Below the pieces are notes generated by a model, which saw only the letters and a program-made list of their open reading frames with translations, ran no database searches and was not told the DNA's origin. Source: Apostichopus japonicus (lineage: Eukaryota > Echinodermata > Holothuroidea > Aspidochirotida > Stichopodidae). Taken from it: a stretch of 64,000 bases of DNA. Location of the stretch: NCBI RefSeq assembly GCF_037975245.1, contig NC_092573.1, positions 1,922,501 to 1,986,500 of the forward strand, written 5' to 3'. The first letter of the stretch is position 1, and the number at the start of each line of letters is the position of its first letter. Of the stretch, positions 49,770 through 60,400 are shown piece by piece. Both the position numbers and the translations under genes were made by a program.

Positions 49770-51482
49770 GCTAATATTCAAAGACAATAATTCTTTTGCT
49801 CTATTTGTGTGCGTCTTTATGTATATGTTACTAACGTTACCCAAAGTTATACACGCCACAGACGCGTGGCGCTCTTTCGAAATAAGTGCGTACACCAATC
49901 ACAAATTATGTATACTTGCACACACGCATATATAGATTTGATATTCTAGATATAGCACAGATAAACATTTTTCTGCAAAATGTTCAACGGTTCACTTCAT
50001 TCCAACTGAGCAATTTTCTTTTATATCTATTATAGTATCAGTAAAATTTCATACCTGAAGGCTAAATGTCTTTATTTCTTCTCCTTGTTGCGACCTTTTG
50101 GCGGGGAGGCTAAACGTGAATGACCTCTGCATGTCAGAATAATTTGTACGGTATACTATCGTTCTGGCTGCTTCCACCATGTTGCTTTCCATATATATTT
50201 ACCGTACTTTACTATACGCATGAATCATATACGACTCCAACATTTTGCAGGAAAATGTTGAATTGGCCAGATTTGATAAGTTGTCAATTAAACATTTTGC
50301 AGAAAATTGTTCAATTGCTCAGATGGAATGAAGTGAGGGGGAAGGGAGGGGGGGTGTAGTGGCTGAAATTCCAACTGGATGGGTTTTGAAGCCAGAAAAT
50401 TCAGACTGCTGCCTTGTACACCCCCCCCCCCCCGCCTCCCTCTCGCGCTATTCGCCAACGATACGGTCAGTGTCATTCAGACATCCCATCTTTGGCGACT
50501 GCACTTTTATTCCGAACTTTTTCGATACATTTGATGTAATTGCCTGAAAATATAAAATACGAACCAATTTTGGCAAAGATTCAAGAGTTCGGTGAGACGT
50601 ACCAAGTAACGTACTGTAACGGTTACAACTACCACTGACTATATCATTGAGAGTTTTAATTGTTTACCATAGAGAGAATATATATACCAGCCACGTAGCC
50701 CGGAATGTGCACGGGAGAGGACATTTTGCGATTGATATGGGGGAGGGGTCTAAGGGGAGGGGGTGTCGAGAATTTTTTTAACAATTGAAGGTCCTTAGAT
50801 GCGATCTGGTGCAATGTTTTGCCAGTTTCATCATCATCATATGATATCATATTATCAGCAGATTTTGTTTCCGGTTTGAATTTTTCTTTTACATGTTCTT
50901 TTACATATTATATCAGAAAGACAAACATAGTGCTCTTTTACAATTTTTCCAGTAGGATGATTCTTTTTTATTATCCAATGTCTGGACTTTAATACATTTG
51001 ACGAACTTAACTGATAGACAATATTAACTTTCATATTTAGCCAGTGTATTAATCATTAATAGGAAGCGCGTATCACGTACGCCGATTGCTAGCTTAGCTT
51101 CATAACATGCTGTTCGTGCAACAACTTATGACGAATCATAGAAAGGAGGAGAACGCACGTTGTCGTCGTCGTTGTGCATACGGTTCGTGACTCTCCATCG
51201 ATTGCAGTTAGATAGGCTATATATATGTATTTTATTACGCAGTGGCCAACTGTATGCTGGTAGTAGGCTATTGTCTATTTCTTACTGTCGGAAATTCCGA
51301 CAGTCAAAAATACCGACAGTCGGAAATTCCGACAGTCGGAAATTCCGACAGTCGGAAATTCAAATTTTCCAACTATCGTCAGTTTTACCAAGTTTTGGGG
51401 TGAGACACCCCCACACCCCCCCCCTCTAACGACGTCCCTGATTACAATAAGGCAAAGTTTTACATTGAAGCTTCACTTAGAG
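49770..51482. other. Upstream of lectin copy 2; no other gene seen
   Basis: Includes an ATTTTGCAG(A/G)AAA-type duplicated motif around 50245-50320, a C run near 50422, and a short tandem repeat at 51288-51365. No exon was recognised. Confidence 0.4.
51288..51365 (+). repeat. 16-bp near-palindromic tandem repeat
   Basis: GACAGTCGGAAATTCC repeats about four times; the first unit is reversed (ACTGTCGGAAATTCCGACAG), so each junction is a near-perfect palindrome. Confidence 0.85.
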
Positions 51483-51857
51483 CAGGGGTGGGCAACCTAC
51501 GGCCCGCGGGCCACATGCGGCCAGCTAGTGATATTTTTGCGGCCCGTGAGATGTCTCAAGAAAGAGAATAAAAAAATATATCAATCTATTTTACATCATC
51601 ACAATAAACGAGCTAGCTGCTTAGAATTTATCTGCACTAATGATCCTGTCAGGTAGGACTATTATCACCATTAATTATCAACTGTACTGTATTGACATTA
51701 TGTTTTTGTGAATACAGATTAGTACACACACCTATTGCTTGAAAGTACTCGGAATCAAAGGTTTAAAATCAACAGCAGGTCCTTGGTTAGGTTCGGCCCT
51801 GTCAATCTTTCACTTCTAAAATCTGGCCCATTCATTCAAAAAGGTTGCCCACCCCTG
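51483..51857. mobile_element. hAT-type MITE (375 bp)
   Basis: Perfect 16-bp terminal inverted repeats, CAGGGGTGGGCAACCT and AGGTTGCCCACCCCTG, of the widespread animal hAT type, with GCGGCCC-rich sub-terminal sequence (ACGGCCCGCGGGCCACATGC). No clear 8-bp target duplication remains. It lies only about 80 bp from the P-like element. Confidence 0.8.
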
Positions 51858-53886
51858 ATGTTAAAAATGAAAATAGTTGCTTCCATGCAACAACATAGAT
51901 TTTGTTTATTCGAGGGCGCTCTATCCAAATTCAACTCAGAGCCGTATATAGAGAGAGTTTGGCCAACCATGTAACCGATTTGGATTGGTCGAGAGGGAAA
52001 ACGCCCACACAGGGTGGTAAAATAGGTCCACTTGAAAACTTTATAGCAGGCGACACGCGTACTCACAGTGTATGACTATCGTTTGTGTACACGAAAAAAG
52101 TACGAAATTATGAAAGAAATGGTGCTGGGAATGCTGCAATCGGTCAGAACATGGATATTATTGTTTGATTTTCCGACTGACCATAAAAGAAGAGGAATTT
52201 TGTGGAAGTAGAAAGAACAAGATGGAGATCTAATGAAAAAAAGTCTGTGTAGCCTAGGCCCATATTAGCCATAGGCCCTAGTGTAATACGAGTAATGTAC
52301 AAGCAATGCGAGAATTTTACGTTCAGACTGGTTTCTGTAATTACATTCATGGCTATTCTCTCTCGTTTTACGATCCAAAAATTCGATTTCATTATGCCAG
52401 CTCTCCTAATCATAGGCATGGCAGTTTCAGTCGCACATATAGTTATCCTAATTCTTAGTTATTGTATGTCTAGGCTATGCCTAGCCTAAAAAAGTATCAC
52501 TTTTAGTTTAATGTAAAAGGGTGGGCTAGCCTCTAGGCATCACGTAAAGCCCTAATCCTTAGTTAAGCCCGAAGCATAAGTTAAGCCTGGGCTTAGTTAG
52601 ACCTGGACCATTCTTGCTATTACTACAACTGTTATAGCACATTACATAATATGGCACAGTATAAGGCCCAATTAAACTAGGCCTAAGGAAAACAAAGTAG
52701 CCTAGGCCTAAACTAGTTAGGCTAGGTCTATACTCATTGGCAACTTGTGGGTTGTGTACACATACAGGCCTAATTATATAGACCCTTTTAGTATGCCATA
52801 AACAAGTGCCCAAATGGTTAAATGATCTTGGTTTGTGTTAATTTCAGCATTGGCCTAGCCTTTTTAGGCTAACATGAATTCAGCCTAATTTTTTCTTCTT
52901 CAAAAGTATAGCCTAGGCCTTGGTTTAATTTGGATGCAGTCAACTATCATTTATCAAAGTAGCAGGGGCCTAGGCTACATTTCAAAGACCACTAGGCCAA
53001 GGCTAATTATGGTACTGGTAGCCTAGCCTTAGTCATGCTTATTGCAAAGACTACCCTACACTCTTGTCTTGGTCACTGAATTATCTTAAGAGCCCTGTCA
53101 CCACATGTTGATAAAGAAATGTTCAAACTATTGCGTAGGCCTAGTTTAGGCAATGCACGGTTTTGTTTGACTGTTTTAAAGGAAGACTTGAAAATTTAGT
53201 GTTAACTGGTATTTCATTAATAAGCAAAACTGTCTGTGCATTCCAACGGAGTGCAAATTAAGAGGGGGGGGGGGGGGGATGCAGTATGATACACCTTTCA
53301 AGTTTTAACACATTATAAATGCACTTATGCCAGAAAGTCATTGCATCAGTAACTCCTTATTCCCTTAATTGACACCCACATTGATGATTGAAGTTAAAAA
53401 AAATCTTTTTAAATTATCTTTAGACAGTAAATTTTAACTCCCTGAATTTCAGGACTTTTTTTTCAAATCAAAGGTGACATGTGCTCTGAAGAAAAACTCC
53501 TAACATAAAAAGCCACAGTTAGCAGACTGTGATAAAGACGAACCTGGTGAGTGACTACTAGACTGAAATCCAGTTCCTGCAACCACAGCAATGAAGTCTT
53601 TGTTTTAATCAATGCACTTGTGTGTTTGAAACTTTAAAATGGACACTCAATGGCAGTTGGTTAAGATATAAGGTTTTACCTTCATCATGGAGAGTTGAAG
53701 GGAATCTGCCTCATCATCTGAATAATGGACTCAAGGATAGCAACAAATCATGATTGGATAATGATTTTGAGCAAGTAAATATCTGGCAATTTGAAAGTTT
53801 GTATTATTTTTTTACATATTATTTAAGCTGTTTAGCTCACACACAAGCAAATGATCAAGTGACAACAACCGATGCAGTATATTTAA

Positions 53887-54240
53887 AGGTATTGAAGACT
53901 CGCCCTAAACCGCATGCCACGCTCTGAAAAAGTTTACTTTCCGTTGCTTGCAAGTGAAGTTTTTTTGTGTCGCTACAAAATGCAGACAGTAATGAAACCT
54001 GATACCTTGTTATCTTTTATCTAGACCTGAGATGTCCACACTGCTATGTGCACTGTGTTGTGGGTATTGACCGTGATGTTTGTATTGACTGTACACTAAT
54101 GTCTATTTACAGATGGTAGCAAGCTGTGTGTGTATTTTCTGGGATCAATGGTGGTGTCTAACACTTCTGTTACACCACATTCGAAACTAGGTCAGATAAC
54201 CGGCATGAGACGTTTCTTTGTGCGGGAGTCTTCACACCCT
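53887..54240. mobile_element. piggyBac-like MITE flanked by TTAA (complete copy)
   Basis: The left end AGGTATTGAAGACTCGCCC and right end GGGAGTCTTCACACCCT are imperfect inverted repeats, and TTAA lies immediately outside each end (53883-53886 and 54241-54244), the piggyBac target. The 354-bp sequence is the reverse-oriented homologue of 13373-13855. It sits inside the P-like element, so it inserted later. Confidence 0.7.
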
Positions 54241-54699
54241 TTAAGGAGAAGTATTTATATCCCATTAATAGAGAAAGAATTATGTTTCAATTGGTAGCAT
54301 GCAACTTAAAATTTTGCAAACATTAGATACAATCAAACAATAACAAGGTTCATTTACAAGGTAATCTACTGCCCTTTATTTCACATTAGTCTGTCACATC
54401 AGAAGGTCACAGCTTTCAATAATGATACAAACAAATTCCCTTGATGGGTGTTTCGTTAGATTCCTGCAATTTTCAAGTTTATCAATGTAATAAATTCTGA
54501 ATGTGGCAATGTGGAGAAGCTTTGGGATAATCTGTGGATAAGACTGCCAGACTATCAACAAGATTCCACATCCATGCAACTCCAACTGCTTCCTTCACCT
54601 CCTTGCAGATGTACCACATGTCCCAAAAAAATTCAGCATTGGTTAATGTAATTAAAATCTGGCTTCCTCCTGAGCTGGCAAATACACATGAATTGTCAA

Positions 54700-55000
54700 G
54701 TACAGAGGTCAGTGTGAAACCACTGAAAGATCTTCTCAGCTTTCAAGAAAACAAAGACTTGAAGCCAAATTGACAGAGGCCACACTGATACCATTCCACT
54801 CTCATAAGATGAAGGTATCACACACACTTCATTTTGCTTCTGCGATGCAGTGCCTGGTAGACTGTGAGGGTCACCCAATGGATGTTTTAACAACTGCCTG
54901 GTTTATAGAGCTCTGCAACAGATAATTCATCCTGATGTCTAGTCGTCATCCTGTCATGGCCTTGAGCAAGTTGAACCCACTTCAACACAAAGCAGCTATT
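54700..55000 (+). pseudogene. Decayed P/THAP9-like transposase fragment
   Basis: In one + frame the sequence reads LEAKLTEATLIP, then HKMKVSHTLHFASAMQ, a Cys-Glu-Gly and TAWFIELCNR, then after an in-frame TAA, FILMSSRHP. In the P/THAP9 transposase family the blocks PKLTxxH, KMKV, a CEG-type spacer, a T.xFI helix and LNSRxP occur in this order. The in-frame stop shows that this copy is non-functional. The N-terminal THAP zinc finger was not found. Family assignment is from memory of motifs and needs a profile search. Confidence 0.5.
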
Positions 55001-56560
55001 GAATTCTTGTCTAGGTACTGTCAAATCCACATCACCATCATTGCTGGTTCCAGCTACGCCGACCATAATAAAAGAGTACAATCAGGGTTTTTTAATTCAC
55101 CCAACAGAGCTTGCATTCCAGTACCTTTGGGCAGCTGAAAAGATATTCAGAAATTTATATGAGTGTGTTTGTATGCATGCATATGTGTGACAGTTTTCTT
55201 GCTTTACAGAACAGCTCCATTTTGATAAGCTATGTAACGTGGAAACCTGCCAGTCATATGTTTGAAATAGGACAGGCTGAAACGATTCTTAAATGAAAGG
55301 CTTAACGACTTATTGCATTTTTATACATCACTGTTCAGGTAAGGCCAGTAAGGGCAGTATGAAGGATAAGTAACAGTTAATAATTATCATTATGGCCATT
55401 TGCTGTCTGCATAATAACAAACTGAATGATGTCATCAGCCCTGTGCTCAGTTGACAACACTGACAAGTAGGCACACTATGTCAGTGTGATCCATGAAACC
55501 TTATTAAGGACATGACCGTATAGTATATATGTTAATGGAAAATACATAAGCTACAAGATACACCAGTATTCAGTTGTTGCAGCTTTTTTTTTCTCGACAG
55601 ACCCATTCAATCTGTTGCACCTACTATAGCCTAGTACTACATTCCTGAGAAATTAACACCACAATATCAGTCTTAGGTTTGCCCACAGACTCCCAACTAT
55701 TGCTAACTCCTACACTCAAGTATATAGTTTAGTTTAGTAGAAAACAAGACCAGGAGAGACATTCAAGTCCCCATTAAGGACCCTAAGGCTATATGAGAGG
55801 AATAAAACCGAGGACATCAAATGTCATACCCAATTACAATGCTTAATGTACTCATCCAAAGTATTCTTAAACCCATTCACACTACTTGCAATTCAACCTT
55901 CTAAGGCAAACCATTCCATCCATTCACAACCCTTGTATAAGTTGTATATATTAGACTTTAGAGAAAAAGTTATGCCGAATATTAATCCTACTATGTAACT
56001 TCTGGAGTTTAATACAATGACCTCTGGTACAACTACTTTTGGCAAACCTGAAAAGATCAGTGAAGCATAAATTGTCATTTTATGTGTAGGCCTACTTTAT
56101 TTAATTGAAGGATCTATTAATGTAGGCCTGATGCTATAGTTGTGCGTCTGTAATCTAGCCTAGCCAGGACTGTGATGTGTGCTTTTCGTTTGTATGACTA
56201 AAGTAGGACTAGTAGTATGAGGCGTAAAATAAAACAAGTGTAATGACAGGTTTTCAGCTAGTTTTCTATGCATTTCAGGTGTGAAGATAAACGTAAATGT
56301 CATTAACTAACGCATACTCTAATTCATTACCTGATATCCATTTTGTTCCTCGTATGCCTGTCAAAATCTGACATTCTGAGTCGCTTCGTTTGTTCGCAAC
56401 GAGCACAGTGTGCAAAGCTGCTATATATTGTGTGTGGTGTTTTTCGTGTTTCGCGCAACTGGTAACGACAACTGGACCTATTTTGATGCCCATGGTTTGC
56501 GTGTGACGTCACAAATCGCCAGTTGGCCAAACTCTCTCTATATACGGCTCTGATTCAACT

Positions 56561-57435
56561 CTTCAAGCGCGGTGCACGTACAAGGATTGTGTCAAGTACT
56601 CATACATTGGGAACGGGAGTAGGCCTAACGTCAATCGGATTTTCGTTCGATATTTTCGGTGGGTTTCACGATTTTACTATTTTCCGTTGTATCTGTGCTA
56701 GCTTATGGTTTTCAATTTGTATTTCTGCATAATTCGTGTCAGTTTGTGTAATGTCGACCTGCTGTTGCATGGTTTCGTGCATCCCATCCATTCAAATTAA
56801 GCATACACGGGGGCTAGGCCGTACAGTACGGGAAATCAAAACCAAACAGCGTAGGCCTAGGCCAGCCCAGGGCCTAAACTGAAAACTTGGTTGTGGTACC
56901 TGGCTACAAGGCATGTAAGTTGCAGGGGATGGATTCCAAGATTTCCAGGTTCAAATGAGAGAAAACTGGGGTGATGTGAGCTCCGGTGAAACAGTACAGT
57001 AGATAGAATGGGTAGGGATCGAAGTTGGAAGGGATTCCAGGTTCCATTGGCTGAAAATGAGATATGATGCACCATGGAAAGAAAGATATTCTCACTGGCA
57101 TCCCCTTAAAAGAAATAGATATGATTGGGTTAAACTCAACTACAGGGTGGATAGCTCAGTTCGTAATGCACAGGACTTGTAATCATTGGTCCAAACCCAC
57201 TTTAGCCAAAAATTTCATTGCTCAGATTTGAAAATGCAGATACAAACATGTACCGTAAATTATATAGGCTAAAAGCATTGAAAATAGACTTTTAGAAATG
57301 CCTGCCATGGTTTGAAGAAATCTGTTGAGCATAGCAGAGCTTTCATTAGGAGTCTGTCTATAGCAAGTGACTGAGTTGTTCTATTTTTTTCAGCTAAATA
57401 CCCTTCTGTGTTAACTGTACTTTTAGTTTTAAGAA
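56561..57435. other. Upstream region of SUPT7L with a tRNA-derived SINE head
   Basis: Presumably contains the SUPT7L promoter and 5' UTR, but no start site can be fixed. A pyrimidine tract with AG before 57395 (CTATTTTTTTCAG) could be an acceptor for the exon carrying the ATG at 57436. Otherwise only the SINE at about 57145-57215 was recognised. Confidence 0.4.
57145..57215 (+). mobile_element. tRNA-derived SINE head
   Basis: GGGTGGATAGCTCAGTTCGT carries an A-box (TAGCTCAGT at 57152-57160) and is followed about 30 bases later by a B-box-like GGTCCAAACC (57188-57197). The acceptor stem does not pair like a real tRNA, so a SINE relic is more likely than a functional gene. Confidence 0.5.
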
Positions 57436-60400
57436 ATGAAGAGATCTTCCCACTGGGGTGAGCTAGACCCATCCCTTGGGGTTGGGGCAACTGTGTCCTT
57501 GGTTGCACCATCATCATCATTCACAAAAGCATCGCTGGAAGTCACAGTTGAGGGACCGAAGCTTATTCAGCCATCGGCTCAACAGAAGACTCAGACACCA
57601 CTGTAAGTTACAGCAGTCTCACCCATCAGATAAGTCTCATAGTACATGAGTGGATAAATTAGTACAGGAATAAACTAGCTGGAATTGATTAAATCTTTCA
57701 GACATTCATTTATGGAAGAGAAGATGTTACAATTTTCATGTTTTTGTGTAATACTGCAATCTTTGTGCAAAACAAATTTAAGATCAAATTAAATAGCTGT
57801 TTGGTCATTTGAGTGTGTATTGTAAAGCAGTTAACTTTTCACGGTCTGTGAAGTTAGTGCTTGTATTTCTGTGAAAACTTTAGTACCCAAATTTGAACAA
57901 GTGAACAGTTGATGTGAAACACCCCCCCCTCCCCTTACTCCCCAATCCCAGCCTCTCAAAACCAAAACAATTATTTAAGAAAAATGTGATTTCAACTAAT
58001 TATCTTGCATTAACATACATGTACAGTGTAATTTAATTTATTTTCAATTCAAAGAAGTCTTTACAAATGCTTAACACTTAATTCAATGTCATAAGTTAAC
58101 TTGCTTCATTGTTCTCTGGCATGAAAGCCTCTCCACAGAGCTGTACAGACCAGATGTTATTAGTCTGCATACCATACAATTGCTGAAATATAACCATGAC
58201 ATCATAGCAGCTGCCAGTTCCAGTCACCATGGTGATAGTTATGTAAGTATATGTGTAACCTGTAGACCTGTGGGAATAATAAGACTGAGACCCTGGTTGG
58301 TGGTCACTTAACCTTCCCAACCATACCGTTAATGACATGTCCCTACAGGGAACTGAATCTTTAGGTAGACGTCCTGACCTAGTACGAATCAGCAGAGAGA
58401 GACAGTGGATGCAACGCCTTCGCACCATTCAACCTCATGGGCTCAACATTCAGGAAGGATATGACCAACCTTCCTTCTCCCCCCCCCCCCCCACCACGTC
58501 CATCTAACCCTTTTTCCCTCTGTCACCCCTCTTCTCTTAGCTAAGATGCCATTTTTTTCCTCCATATATTCTGTCTTTGTCCTTCTCTAGTTTATTCCCT
58601 ACCCACTTTTCTTAATCCTCTCTTTGTCCCTCTACAGTATATCTCCTACCTCTCCTCTTCCCCCTGTTGGTTTCTTTCTTCTCTCCATCCCTTGTCTACT
58701 AATATTCACTTGGTAGAAACATCTAGGAAGGGAAACTTTACTATAATTTAATAAAGATCTTTATTTTTACATTTGGCAGACCTTTCAAATTTTTTTGCCT
58801 ATATGCATCATGCCATGTGTGATTTTTGTGTACTCACATTAAAAGATCAAATTTACTGGTGCACCACCAAACTACATCATTTAGCTTGCCAAAAGAAGAT
58901 GAGCAAACAATATAAGAAGACAGGCTCTTTGTTCGTAATCTTCAGAAATCTGATGACAGGAAGGCTGGAACTCAGTCAGAACCATCTCTGGAGGAACTTG
59001 TGAAAAAATACCCTCCGCCAGAACAAATGAAAATAGATGCAAATGGAAGGTGGGGACATTTAATTTCTGCTTCGTTATATCATTTATTTTTGTGACTATT
59101 AAATCTTACAGTTACAACTAGAAATGTATACATTAGGGTAAAGGGTGTACCTTGTTTACTTTAATGGGACGATCTCAAAATAAAATATTGAATCCATGAC
59201 TCTTTGGATGTTCCAATGATGTCCTTTCTTGTTTTTCCCCTCATGTGATTCATGTTGTCCCATTGATAGGTTGCCAAGATACACACTCGAGGATGGTACC
59301 GTCGAGTTGGATCGAAACACCGCTAGAAAACTGAGTCACCGAGCTGTTTCTACAGTGTGTGCCCATTCCGGTTATCAAAGTAGGTTTTATCAAAATGCAA
59401 ATTAATCTCAAAGGAATGAGCAAAATTACTATACTTTAGGCCTTAACCAAGAAAACCAAAACTTCTCCAAACTATTTTAAGAGCATTTGGATGCTTAACA
59501 AAAAACAAACAAAAAATTAACAAATTGAAAATTCTCGATTTGCTTTTGACAAACTGTTACTACTATGGAGACAAAATATTTAAAAGATAAAGAATCAGTA
59601 GGAACTAATGATCATTCCATGAAAAAAACCCCAGGAAGGTGTCTTAGATTTCACTAATGCAATTATATTTTGAGAACTGCATGGTAGGGTTAGCTACCAG
59701 AGGTAAAATGAAAGAAGTTGCTCCCAGATTTCTTAGTGTGATGATCACCTCCTTCCAATGTAGTCATCTATCCCTGTTTTAAAATCTGTCTATGAAATAC
59801 TTTTACTGGAAAATGCTGTGGAACAGTTTGTGATGCACATTATTTTCATATCATCATATTTCCCTGTGGTTTCATTATACCCTGAAGTGTCAGGCTGATT
59901 GTTTAATTTGTTTTCTTGCAGCAAGTGAAGAGCCTGCCTTGGAAACTCTAACAGATGTCCTTAATGACTATCTCTCTAAAGTGGGTCAGCTTCTTAGAGT
60001 TGCCGTTGACCGGGAGGCTACAAGCGGATCCACTGGCTTTCAGGTCGGTCTGAATTATTGTGTTGATTTTCATAGAAGGAACTAAACTACATCAGAGTGA
60101 CTGGGAAACTATAGACATAGTTGAAACAAGCAAAGACATTGTCTTTAGGCTAGAACAGGATTCAAACCAGTCACCTCAGCATTACAAACCCTGTGGTCTT
60201 CCAAAGAAGTTATCCAGTCCTTCAATAGTAACTGGCAATCCCTATATATAGCCTTGCTTATCTGGATGCCACCGATCACAACCTTGTTTCATTACATACA
60301 ACCCAGAAATCAGTAGGGAAGGGACTTCAGTAGATATTAGGAATTTTATGCATATATTATGTAAGTTTCCAAGATAAAGGATATTAAAGGGGAAAAGCAT

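Larger units (their letters stand above)
51937..56552 (+). mobile_element. P-element-like DNA transposon (4.6 kb) with 31-bp TIRs and 8-bp TSD
   Basis: The left end starts CAGAGCCGTATATAGAGAGA and its first 31 bases (51937-51967) are repeated exactly, inverted, at 56522-56552. Both ends abut the same 8 bases, ATTCAACT (51929-51936 and 56553-56560). A 31-bp TIR with an 8-bp TSD is the classic P-element configuration; hAT also makes 8-bp duplications but usually has shorter TIRs. A decayed + strand transposase segment resembling P/THAP9 lies inside near 54700-55000. Most of the rest is stop-rich and contains many AGGCCTA motifs and a nested TTAA-flanked MITE. Confidence 0.8.

Noticed and set aside
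51483-51857. 8-bp target duplication of the CAGGGGTGGGCAACCT MITE
   Set aside because: Flanking octamers do not match convincingly, so the hAT call rests on TIRs only.
58773-58945. Continuation of SUPT7L exon 3 upstream to 58773
   Set aside because: A strong pyrimidine tract and AG at 58944-58945 gives the phase 0 acceptor needed; the upstream part of that open frame is unrelated to SUPT7L.
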